64,000 nt of DNA from Azospirillum agricola (lineage in GTDB: Bacteria > Pseudomonadota > Alphaproteobacteria > Azospirillales > Azospirillaceae), in the NCBI RefSeq assembly GCF_017876095.1, contig NZ_JAGINM010000010.1, positions 1-64,000 of the forward strand, given 5' to 3'. The number at the start of each line of letters is the position of its first letter. Positions within the stretch are counted from its first letter, which is position 1. Of the stretch, positions 56,935 to 64,000 are shown piece after piece. The notes below the pieces were generated by a model. It saw nothing but the letters and a program-made list of their open reading frames with translations, was not told where the DNA came from and ran no database searches. The position numbers and the translations under genes are program-made.

Positions 56935-58296
56935 TCAGGCGGTCGCCTGGATGGCGTCGGCGACCACGCTCATCAGCCGGTCGAGGTCGGCCGGCTCGCT
57001 GTAAAAATGCGGGCCGAACTGGAGGGTGTCGCCGCCGTAGCGGACGTAGAAGCCGGCCTCCCAGCATTTCATCGCGATCTCGTAGGGCCGCCGCGCCGGC
57101 TCGCCCGGCAGCGCCGCGATGGTGACGGCGCCGGCCAGCCCGTAGTTGCGGATGTCGGCGACGTGCTTCAGCCCCTTCAGGCCGTGCAGGACCGTCTCGA
57201 AATGCGGGGCGAGCGCCGCCGCCTTGTCGGCCAGCTTTTCCCGTTCGAACAGGTCGAGGGCGGCGAGGCCGGCGGCGCAGGCGACCGGGTGGGCGGAGTA
57301 GGTGTAGCCGTGCGGGAACTCCACCAGATAGTCCGGCCCGCCATTGTCCATGAAGGTCTGGTAGATCTCATGGCTGGCGACCACGGCGCCCATCGGCACG
57401 GCGCCGTTGGTCAGGCCCTTGGCGACGTTCATGATGTCCGGCACCACGCCGAAGGCGTCGGCGCCGAAGGCCGCGCCCATGCGGCCGAAGCCGGTGATGA
57501 CCTCGTCGAAGATCAGCAGGATGCCGTGCCTGGTGCACAGCTCGCGCAGCCGCTGGAGATAGCCCTTGGGCGGCGGCAGCACGCCGGCCGACCCGGCCAG
57601 CGGTTCGACGATCACGGCGGCGATGTTGGAGGCGTCGTGCAGGGCGACGAGTTCCTCCAGCGCGTCGGCCAGATATGCCCCCTCGTCGGGCATGCCCTTG
57701 GCGAAGAGGTTCTGCGGCAGCAGCGTGTGCGGCAGATGGTCGGCGTCGACGCCGGTGCCGAACAGCTTGCGGTTGCCGCCGATGCCGCCCAGGCTGATGC
57801 CGCCGAAATTGACCCCGTGATAGCCCTTGGAGCGGCCGATCAGCTTGGTCTTGGCCGGCTGGCCCTTCAGCCGCCAGTAGGCGCGCGCCATCTTCAGCGC
57901 GGTGTCGGTCGCCTCCGACCCGGAATTGACGAAGAACACATGGTCGAGCCCGGCCGGCGTCATCGAGGCCAGCTTGTGCGCCAGCTTGAAGGCGGCGGGG
58001 TGGCCGTGCTGGAAGGCCGGGCTGTAGTCCAGCTCGGCGATCTGGCGGGCGACGGCTTCCGAAATCTCGCGGCGGCCGTGGCCGGCGCCGCAGCACCACA
58101 GGCCCGACAGGCTGTCGTAGATTTTGCGGCCGCGCGCGTCCTCGTACCAGCAGCCCTCGGCCTTCACGATGACGCGCGGGTTGGACTTGAACTCGCGGTT
58201 GCCGGTGAAGGGCATCCAATGCGCGTCCATCTCCGCGCGGGTCAGGCCGCCGGCCCGGTCGGATCCGAAGCTGTGGTCGTCGTCCAAAGGGGCCAT
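56935..58296 (-). CDS. Class III aminotransferase, beta-alanine/omega-amino acid:pyruvate type
   Basis: 453-residue PLP enzyme. HWMPFTGNREFKSNPRVIVKAEGCWYEDARGRKIYDSLSGLWCCGAGHGRREI is the diagnostic N-terminus of omega-amino acid:pyruvate transaminases. It also has FVNSGSEATDTALKMARAY, the PLP Asp in LLIFDEVITGFGRMG, the Schiff-base Lys in VAKGLTNGAVPMG, and HGYTYSAHPVACAAGLAALDL. It transfers the amino group of beta-alanine or similar amines to pyruvate. Divergent from a LysR gene that probably regulates it. Confidence 0.9.
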   Translation of the reverse strand: MAPLDDDHSFGSDRAGGLTRAEMDAHWMPFTGNREFKSNPRVIVKAEGCWYEDARGRKIYDSLSGLWCCGAGHGRREISEAVARQIAELDYSPAFQHGHPAAFKLAHKLASMTPAGLDHVFFVNSGSEATDTALKMARAYWRLKGQPAKTKLIGRSKGYHGVNFGGISLGGIGGNRKLFGTGVDADHLPHTLLPQNLFAKGMPDEGAYLADALEELVALHDASNIAAVIVEPLAGSAGVLPPPKGYLQRLRELCTRHGILLIFDEVITGFGRMGAAFGADAFGVVPDIMNVAKGLTNGAVPMGAVVASHEIYQTFMDNGGPDYLVEFPHGYTYSAHPVACAAGLAALDLFEREKLADKAAALAPHFETVLHGLKGLKHVADIRNYGLAGAVTIAALPGEPARRPYEIAMKCWEAGFYVRYGGDTLQFGPHFYSEPADLDRLMSVVADAIQATA

Positions 58297-58438
58297 CCGC
58301 CGCTCTCCTGCGCCTGTGGGTTGATGAAGGGGGGTCGATGAGATGCGCGAGGCGGACAGTGTGCCGCGCCGATGGATGTGGTTAAATCCCAACCGTTCAA
58401 ACTTCACTCAAGCCTTTCCCAAACATTCGAGCGCCGCC

Positions 58439-59395
58439 ATGAGCAAGCCCCCCCACCCCATGCCGGCCGTCACCGATGTGGACATCCGGCTGCTGCGGGT
58501 GTTCCGGACGGTGGTGGAGTGCGGCGGCTTCTCGGCGGCGGAGGTCGAGCTGAACATCGGGCGCGCCGCCATCAGCCTGCACATGGCCGACCTGGAGCGC
58601 CGGCTGGGCTTGAGCCTGTGCCGCCGGGGCCGCGCCGGCTTCCGGCTGACCGAGGAGGGGCGGCTGGCCTACGAGGCGGCGCTGCGCCTGCTGGCCGGGC
58701 TGGAGAGCTTCCGCAGCGAGATCAACGCGGCGCACGGCCGGCTGCGCGGCGAACTGAACATCGGCATCATCGACAACCTCGTCACCCTGCCGCAGATGCG
58801 GGTGACCGACGCGCTGCGCGGGCTGAAGGTCCAGGCGCCCGAGGTGCGGGTCAACATCCGCATGGTTCCTCCCAACGAGATCGAGCGCGGCGTGCTGGAC
58901 GGCCGGCTGCATGTCGGCGTGGTGCCGGCGCGCCGCGCCCTGCCCGGCCTTGCCCGCCTGCCGCTCTACGAGGAGGAATCGCGGCTCTATTGCGGCCGGG
59001 GCCACCCATTGTTCGACGCGCCGCCCGACATGGTGACGCGCGCGGCGGTGGAGGCCGCCGACGCCGTGGCGCCGACCCAGGGGCCGCTGCCCCACCCCCT
59101 GAACACCACGGCGACGGCGACCGACCGCGAGGGCGTCGCGTTCCTGCTGCTGACCGGCTGCTACGTCGGCTTCCTGCCGGTGCATTACGCCCGCCAGTGG
59201 GTGGAGCGCGGGGCGATGCGCGCCCTGCTGCCCGACAGCCACCGCCACAGGCTGGAGTTCCACGCGGTGACGAAGAAGGGCGTGCCGCCGAACCTGGTGC
59301 TGGAACGCTTCATGGGCCTGCTGGAGGCGGGCGCGGGAGCGCTGCCTTCGGAGGGCGGTGCCCGACCGGTCAGGGATGCAGCGGCAGATACCTGA
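58439..59395 (+). CDS. LysR family transcriptional regulator
   Basis: 318 residues from ATG 58439. HTH: DIRLLRVFRTVVECGGFSAAEVELNIGRAAISLHMADLERRLGLSLCRRGRAGFRLTEEG. The effector domain spans about 100-300 (GELNIGIIDNLVTLPQMRVTDAL). Divergent from the aminotransferase gene over 142 bp, so that gene is the likely target. The C-terminal end overlaps the convergent small gene by 26 bp. Confidence 0.87.
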   Translation: MSKPPHPMPAVTDVDIRLLRVFRTVVECGGFSAAEVELNIGRAAISLHMADLERRLGLSLCRRGRAGFRLTEEGRLAYEAALRLLAGLESFRSEINAAHGRLRGELNIGIIDNLVTLPQMRVTDALRGLKVQAPEVRVNIRMVPPNEIERGVLDGRLHVGVVPARRALPGLARLPLYEEESRLYCGRGHPLFDAPPDMVTRAAVEAADAVAPTQGPLPHPLNTTATATDREGVAFLLLTGCYVGFLPVHYARQWVERGAMRALLPDSHRHRLEFHAVTKKGVPPNLVLERFMGLLEAGAGALPSEGGARPVRDAAADT

Positions 59396-59666
59396 TCGCG
59401 GCCAGCAGGACGCCGGCGAAGGCCAGCAACATGCCGCCGAGCTTGACCGTCATCCGTTGCTCGAGCAGCCTCAGATCGGATCGTACGTCGGCGATGTTGG
59501 CCCTTAACTCCGACCGGACGGCCGCGATGTCGGCCTTCAGTTCGGCCTTCGCTTCGCCGAGATCCGCCTTGCTGGCGGCCTGGGTGTCCATGAAATCGGC
59601 GAGCGCTTCCACCTGTTCGGCGGTGAAGCCAACCTTCTGGAGCTTCAGGATCGCGGATGCGCTCAT
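59370..59666 (-). CDS. Coiled-coil protein with C-terminal membrane helix (DUF1640-like)
   Basis: 98 residues. The N-terminal LKLQKVGFTAEQVEALADFMDTQAASKADL is the start usual for DUF1640/CCDC90-like bacterial proteins. It is followed by heptad repeats (AKAELKADIAAVRSELRANIADVRSDLRLLEQRM) and a membrane helix (LGGMLLAFAGVLLAAIRYL). Probably a small inner-membrane oligomer with cytoplasmic coiled coil. Function unknown. Overlaps the end of the LysR gene. Confidence 0.78.
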   Translation of the reverse strand: MSASAILKLQKVGFTAEQVEALADFMDTQAASKADLGEAKAELKADIAAVRSELRANIADVRSDLRLLEQRMTVKLGGMLLAFAGVLLAAIRYLPLHP

Positions 59667-59929
59667 GGATCCTCCACACCTCCGCGCGGGAGGCGACGTT
59701 CACGGCATCACGGCACGGCCCTCCTCAAGGAGTCGGACCACAGCTGGGCTGTAAAGTACTTTAGGCGGCGATTTGTTTCAATCCACACCCCGCCGCCGTC
59801 CGTCGGCGTGTGGCAAGCATGGTTTTTTCACGCGGCCGAAAGTTCAACTCGACCGTGGCCATGATCGGGGCCATCGTTGGTGCCCGGCCGCCCCGCTCCA
59901 GACGCATTCCAGAGAAGGACACGCACGCG

Positions 59930-60937
59930 ATGAAGAGTCTCGCCACCGCCGCCCTGCTCGCCGCCACCGCGCTGACCGCTTTCTCGACCGCCGCCCCGGC
60001 CGCCGAGACGCTGACCCTGCAACTGAAATGGGTCACCCAGGCCCAGTTCGCCGGCTATTACGTCGCGGCGGAAAAGGGATTCTACAAGGACGCCGGGCTT
60101 GAGGTGACGATCAAGGCCGGCGGCCCCGACATCAACCCGACGCAGATCATCGCGGCCGGCGGCGCCGACGTGATCGTCGACTGGATGCCGTCGGCGCTGG
60201 CGACCCGCGAGAAGGGCGTGCCGCTGGTCAACATCGCCCAGTTCTTCCAGGCGTCCGGCATGATGCTGACCTGTCGCAAGGACGCGAGGATCGCCGACCC
60301 GAAGGACTTCAAGGGCAACACGCTGGGCGTCTGGTTCTCGGGCAACGAGTACCCGTTCCTGTCCTGGATGAGCAAGCTCGGCTATTCGACCTCCGGTTCG
60401 TCGCCGGACGTCAAGGTGCTGAAGCAGGGGTTCAACGTCGATCCGCTGCTGCAAAAGCAGGCGGCCTGCATCTCGACCATGACCTACAACGAGTACTGGC
60501 AGCTCATCGAGGCCGGGATGAAGCCCGAGGATCTGGTCGTCTTCAAGTACCAGGACCAGGGCGTCGCCACGCTGGAGGACGGGCTCTACACCACCGACAG
60601 GCAGCTTTCCGACCCGAAGACGGTGGAGAAGCTGGCGAGATTCGTGAAGGCGTCGGCCAAGGGCTGGGACTACGCGGCGAAGAACCAGGCCGAGGCGGTC
60701 GACATCGTCCTGGCCGCCGACACCACCGGCGCCCAGACCAAGGAGCACCAGACCACCATGATGCAGGAGGTCGCCAAGCTGATCGAGGGCGGCGCCAAGG
60801 GCACCGGCTATCTCGACCCGGCCGATTTCGACCGCACGGTGGGCATCCTGCTGTCCGGCGCCTCCGCGCCGGTGATCTCGAGGAAGCCGGAGGGCGCCTA
60901 CACCCACGCGGTGTTCGACGCGGCGTCGAAGATGTAG
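59930..60937 (+). CDS. NMT1/THI5-type ABC transporter substrate-binding protein
   Basis: 335 residues with signal peptide (MKSLATAALLAATALTAFS, cleaved near PAAAE). The mature part has LQLKWVTQAQFAGYYVAAEKGFYKDAGLEVTIKAGGPDINPTQIIAAGGADVIVDWMPSALATREKGVPLVNIAQFFQ, characteristic of NMT1/THI5-like proteins that bind pyrimidine thiamine precursors, riboflavin or related rings. No permease or ATPase gene follows (the next gene is convergent), so partners must be elsewhere. The 59667-59929 gap holds no clear regulatory motif. Confidence 0.87.
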   Translation: MKSLATAALLAATALTAFSTAAPAAETLTLQLKWVTQAQFAGYYVAAEKGFYKDAGLEVTIKAGGPDINPTQIIAAGGADVIVDWMPSALATREKGVPLVNIAQFFQASGMMLTCRKDARIADPKDFKGNTLGVWFSGNEYPFLSWMSKLGYSTSGSSPDVKVLKQGFNVDPLLQKQAACISTMTYNEYWQLIEAGMKPEDLVVFKYQDQGVATLEDGLYTTDRQLSDPKTVEKLARFVKASAKGWDYAAKNQAEAVDIVLAADTTGAQTKEHQTTMMQEVAKLIEGGAKGTGYLDPADFDRTVGILLSGASAPVISRKPEGAYTHAVFDAASKM

Positions 60938-60964
60938 GGGACGCCTCCGTTAGGACGGCCCTGG

Positions 60965-62905
60965 TCAGCGCGGCGGGGACAGGTGCAGAACGTGGTCGGC
61001 CAGCGCCAGCGTGCTCGGGCGGTGGCTCGCCACCAGCACCGCGATGCCGAGCCGCCGCAGGTCGGCGAACAGGGCGGCCTGGATGTCCTCGTCCAGCGCC
61101 GCCGTCGCCTCGTCCAGCACCAGCAGGTCGGGGTCGCGGGCGAGCGCGCGGGCGATCAGCAGGCGCTGGACCAGACCGGCGGGAAAGCTGCCCTCGGCGA
61201 CCAGGGTCTGGATGCCCATCGGCATCGCCGCGATGTCCGCGTCCAGGCGGGCCAGCCGCGCCGCTTCCCAGGCCCGCTCCGCCGGCAGCGGCGCCATGCC
61301 GAGGATGACCGAGCGGATGGTCGCGACCCCGATCTCCTCATCCTGCATCACGGCGCCGATGCGCGCCCGGTAGGCGGCGGCGTCCAGCCCCGCCAGATCG
61401 CGGCCGTTGACCAGCACCTCCCCGGAGTCCGGCCGGACGAGCCCGAGCGCCAGCGCCAGCAGCGTGCTCTTGCCGCTGCCGGACGGCCCGGCGACCGCCA
61501 GGATCTCGCCGCGCGCCAGCGCCAGCCCGACCCCACGCAGGCAGGGCGACGGGGCGCCCGGATGGGTGAAGCCGACGTTGCGCAGGGCCAGGGTTTCGAT
61601 CCGTCCCGGCGCGGGCGCGCCGGACGGCACTTCGGGCGCGGCCTCGAGCAGCGGGCGCAGCGGTTCCAGGCGGACCGCCAGGGGCAGGCGGCCGAAGGCG
61701 TCGGCGAGCCGGCGGGCGGCGCGGCACGCGGGCATCGCCGCCAGCGCCAGCGCCCCGGCGGTGGCGACGCCGCCGCCCTGCCCCAGGGCCAACCCGGCCC
61801 CCAGCAACGGCGCGCCGAGACTCAGCGCGTGGCCGACGGCGTCGGCGTTGGCAAGGCGATCGGCCGCCCGACGCCTGACCGTGGCGGCCGCGGCCAGCCC
61901 GTCCCGCGCGTCCTCCGCCGCCCAGGGGGCGGCGCCGAGCAGACGCAATTGCGGCAGCGCCTGCACCGCCCGGTCGATCCGCCGCCGCAGCTCCGGCGTC
62001 GCCGTCTCGCCGCCGCGCCGCGCGGCGTCGGCACGGCGCAGCAGCGCCGCCTGCGTCGCGGCGCCGGCAAGCAGCAGCAGGCTTACGGCCAGGGCCGGCA
62101 GCGGCGCCGCCCATCCCATGACCGCAAGGGCCGGGACCAACTGCGGCACGGCGCGGCGGACCGACGCCCGCGCGGCCTCGGCCTGTTGCATCGCGGCGAT
62201 GCCGTCGTGCAGCCGTTCGGCCAGCGTCAGCGGCGGGGTGTCGCGCAGAAGGCGGAGCGGCAGGTCGAACAGCCGGTCCCAGAGCCCGCCATGCAGCCCC
62301 AGGTCGGTCATCGCCGCCGCGCGCGCCGCCGCGATCCGCCGGGCGTGGTCGAACAGCGCTCCTCCCAGCGCGGCGGCCAGCAGCGCGGCCAGAACCCCCA
62401 GGATGCCGGAGCGGTCGCCCGCCGCGACCATCGGCCCGAGCGTCAGCAGCGCGGCGCCGGGCAGCGCGGCGGTCAGGCCGAGACCGAATCCGGCCGCCCA
62501 CTCCACCGCGCGCTCCCGCCCGGCGCCCGCGCGCGCGAAGCGGCCCCACGCGGCGGGAGAGAGCGGGCCGGCGCCGAACCGGCGGAACGGCGCGTGGGCA
62601 TCCTCCGCCAGACGGGCGGCCAGCGCCCCGTCGAGCGGCACGCCGCGCCCGCCCGCCGGATCCCAGGCATCGGCGCCGCCGTCGCCATCCGGCCAGAGCA
62701 CCAGCGCGCGGCCGTTGCCATCCCGAAGGGTGACCAGAAGCGGACCGTTGTCGCGCCGCCACCACGCGCGCTGGCGCAGCCGGACCCGGCGCAGGCGCAG
62801 CCCCTCGCCCCGCGCGCGGTCGCGCAGGGCGTCGTCGCCGGACGGGGCTGCTTCGGCGACCCGCAGAAGCCGGGCGAGCAGGGAAATGTCCGGGGGGCCG
62901 CTCAT
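60965..62905 (-). CDS. NHLP-type bacteriocin export ABC transporter, permease/ATPase subunit
   Basis: 646 residues. An N-terminal region with LRRVRLRQRAWWRRDNGPLLVTL, typical of NHLM/NHLP system ATPase subunits, then a 6-helix transmembrane part (about 155-420) and an ABC domain (about 440-646). Walker A GPSGSGKST, Walker B LLVLDEATAALD and H-loop VASHRPST are intact, but the signature is FPAGL instead of LSGGQ. Shorter than the usual 900-1000-residue family size because most of the N-terminal extension is absent. Overlaps the upstream gene by 4 bp (ATGA). The pair should export a leader-cleaved peptide. Confidence 0.72.
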   Translation of the reverse strand: MSGPPDISLLARLLRVAEAAPSGDDALRDRARGEGLRLRRVRLRQRAWWRRDNGPLLVTLRDGNGRALVLWPDGDGGADAWDPAGGRGVPLDGALAARLAEDAHAPFRRFGAGPLSPAAWGRFARAGAGRERAVEWAAGFGLGLTAALPGAALLTLGPMVAAGDRSGILGVLAALLAAALGGALFDHARRIAAARAAAMTDLGLHGGLWDRLFDLPLRLLRDTPPLTLAERLHDGIAAMQQAEAARASVRRAVPQLVPALAVMGWAAPLPALAVSLLLLAGAATQAALLRRADAARRGGETATPELRRRIDRAVQALPQLRLLGAAPWAAEDARDGLAAAATVRRRAADRLANADAVGHALSLGAPLLGAGLALGQGGGVATAGALALAAMPACRAARRLADAFGRLPLAVRLEPLRPLLEAAPEVPSGAPAPGRIETLALRNVGFTHPGAPSPCLRGVGLALARGEILAVAGPSGSGKSTLLALALGLVRPDSGEVLVNGRDLAGLDAAAYRARIGAVMQDEEIGVATIRSVILGMAPLPAERAWEAARLARLDADIAAMPMGIQTLVAEGSFPAGLVQRLLIARALARDPDLLVLDEATAALDEDIQAALFADLRRLGIAVLVASHRPSTLALADHVLHLSPPR

Positions 62906-64000
62906 CGCTCCGTCGCTCCCGCCGTCGGGGCGGAGGCGCCCAGTTCGATCACCCGGTCGCAGCCGAGCAGACTCTCCGGGCGGCGGCTGACGATCAGCGT
63001 CGTGCAGCCTCGAGCGCACAGCCGGTCGCGGATCGCGCGGTCGAGGTCCGGTTCCAGCGCGTCCAGCGCCTCGTCCAGCACCAGCAGGACCGGCCGGCGC
63101 AGCAACGCGCGGGCCAGCGCCAGACGGCGGCGCTGGCCGCCGCTCAGTTCCGCCCCGCCCCGCGCGAGCATCAGCGACAGGCCGCCGCGCGGCTCCAGAT
63201 CCGCCGTCAGGGCGACGAGGTCGAGCGCGCCTTGCAGGGCCGCGTCGCCCAGGGTCCGGTCGCCGAAGCGCAGGTTGTCGGCGATCGTTCCCGGTTCCAC
63301 CGGGCTGGAGCGGTCGACCAGGGCCACCGCGCCGGGGAAGCGCCGGGCCATCGCGTCGACCGGATGGCCGTCGAGCAGGACGCGGCCCGGTTCGGGGACC
63401 AGCAGTCCGCAGGCCAGCTTCGCCAGCACCGACTTTCCCGAACCGGACGGACCGGCGATGCCGATCCGCCGGCCCGGCTCGGCGATCAGGTCGATCCCGG
63501 CCAGGATCGGCGGCAGCAGCGGCGACGGCCGGAAGCCGGCGTTCTCCAGCACCAGACGCCCGGCCGGCCGGGCAATCCCGCTCCTCCATGCGCCGTCTCT
63601 CTCTCCCCCTCGGGGAGAGAGGGGGGGTGAGGGGGATGCATCGCGGACCGTTTCGGGATGGGACGAAACGCTCCCGGCCCCGTCCGGATGCGCGCCGCCG
63701 TGCCTTTCCCTCACCCCGTTCTTCTCCCCGGGGGGGAAGGGGGGAGCAAGAGCCGAGCCGGCGTCCTCCGGTGCCGTGGCCTCGACGTCGGCCAAGCGGT
63801 GCAGCGCCGCCTTCAGCGCTTCCCGGCCGGGAAGCCGACGGTCCAGCCGGGTGAGCGGCCCGTGCAGCGCCATCGCCAGCGCGGCCAGCGCCACCGCATG
63901 GCCCGGCGTCAACCGCCCCTCCGCCACCCCCAGCGCGCCCATCCCGACGGCGAGCGCCAGCCCCGCCGCCGCCAGCCCGACGCGGAGCGCCGCCAGCGTC
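62902..64000 (-). CDS. NHLP-type export ABC transporter, peptidase/permease/ATPase subunit (partial)
   Basis: The frame is open to the right edge, so the N-terminal C39 peptidase and most membrane helices are outside; about 366 residues are visible. A last membrane helix region (LAAAGLALAVG ... ALAALAMALHGPL) is followed by a long atypical linker coded by palindromic repeats (63597-63745), then the ABC domain. Walker A GPSGSGKS, signature ELSGGQRRR and Walker B LLVLDEALDALE are present, but the H-loop His is Arg (LIVSRRPES). Its defects are complementary to those of the downstream subunit, as in asymmetric heterodimeric exporters. Confidence 0.68.
   Translation of the reverse strand, partial: TLAALRVGLAAAGLALAVGMGALGVAEGRLTPGHAVALAALAMALHGPLTRLDRRLPGREALKAALHRLADVEATAPEDAGSALAPPFPPGEKNGVRERHGGAHPDGAGSVSSHPETVRDASPSPPLSPRGGERDGAWRSGIARPAGRLVLENAGFRPSPLLPPILAGIDLIAEPGRRIGIAGPSGSGKSVLAKLACGLLVPEPGRVLLDGHPVDAMARRFPGAVALVDRSSPVEPGTIADNLRFGDRTLGDAALQGALDLVALTADLEPRGGLSLMLARGGAELSGGQRRRLALARALLRRPVLLVLDEALDALEPDLDRAIRDRLCARGCTTLIVSRRPESLLGCDRVIELGASAPTAGATER
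63597..63745. repeat. Palindromic repeat cluster inside an ABC exporter frame
   Basis: Three palindromes in 150 bp: CTCTCTCCCC-CTC-GGGGAGAGAG (63599-63621), CGTTTCG/CGAAACG (about 63650-63670) and CTTCTCCCC ... GGGGGGAAG (63721-63739). The outer parts GGGGTGAGGGG and CCCTCACCCC are also complementary. They keep the exporter frame open and add a Pro/Ser/Gly/Arg-rich stretch (SPSPPLSPRGGER type) between the membrane and ATPase domains. Confidence 0.7.

Noticed and set aside
59806..59825. Sigma-54-like sequence (TGGCAAG ...) upstream of the NMT1-type gene
   Set aside because: The -12 position reads GTTTT and lacks the invariant GC at the right spacing.

Overview
The window is about 64 kb of very GC-rich DNA with dense, short-spaced genes. 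Gene content points to a free-living or plant-associated alphaproteobacterium of the Azospirillum / Rhodospirillales kind: a fused indolepyruvate-type ferredoxin oxidoreductase, chemotaxis genes, several sigma-54 promoters, a PQQ-type sugar dehydrogenase and an NHLP-type peptide exporter. This assignment is inference from content, not from a marker gene. I saw no rRNA, tRNA, transposase, phage gene or CRISPR array.

Region 1 (1-18.9 kb) is one catabolic regulon. A branched-chain-type ABC importer (livHFGK, minus strand) and a 12-gene plus-strand operon flank a sigma-54 activator (3915-5588). The operon encodes a complete set resembling the cyclohexanecarboxylate (CHC) route: ligase (AliA-like), acyl-CoA dehydrogenase (AliB-like), hydratase (BadK-like), SDR dehydrogenase (BadH-like) and ring-opening hydrolase (BadI-like). 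Two class III CoA-transferases, 3-hydroxyacyl-CoA dehydrogenases, an MDR reductase and a thiolase accompany them and could take pimeloyl-CoA onward. Both livK and the operon carry clear -24/-12 promoters, each preceded by the same 23-bp element, probably the activator's binding site.

Region 2 (18.9-29.5 kb) holds a PHB-depolymerase-family esterase with a ribbon-helix-helix regulator and its palindromic operator. It also holds an isoquinoline-1-oxidoreductase-like molybdoenzyme pair, an MFS exporter divergent from overlapping LysR and AraC regulators, a DUF2000 protein, a tandem cyclic-nucleotide-binding protein and a GH1 beta-glucosidase.

Region 3 (29.5-41 kb) starts with the ferredoxin oxidoreductase. 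It is followed by what looks like a transcription attenuator with a 24-residue leader peptide rich in Tyr, Phe and Trp codons. Next come an unknown PPC-like protein, a HutD-like protein, a diguanylate cyclase, and a split Aer-like receptor (PAS protein plus MCP) behind a sigma-54 promoter. A second GH1 gene, nearly identical in places to the first but inverted, and a small carrier-like protein close the region.

Region 4 (41-54.8 kb) contains a Na/Pi cotransporter with a possible Pho box and a nitric-oxide defence cluster (flavohaemoglobin, hemerythrin, NorR) with a NorR box and sigma-54 promoter. It also contains an AceE/MdeB-like E1 enzyme with an Lrp regulator, a luciferase-like flavoprotein, a PQQ-type sugar dehydrogenase and hypotheticals.

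Region 5 (54.8-64 kb) has a lytic transglycosylase lipoprotein with a SPOR domain, an SDR, an omega-amino acid:pyruvate transaminase with a divergent LysR regulator, and an orphan NMT1-type binding protein. It ends with a two-gene NHLP-type ABC exporter running off the right edge, whose first gene carries palindromic repeats inside its reading frame.
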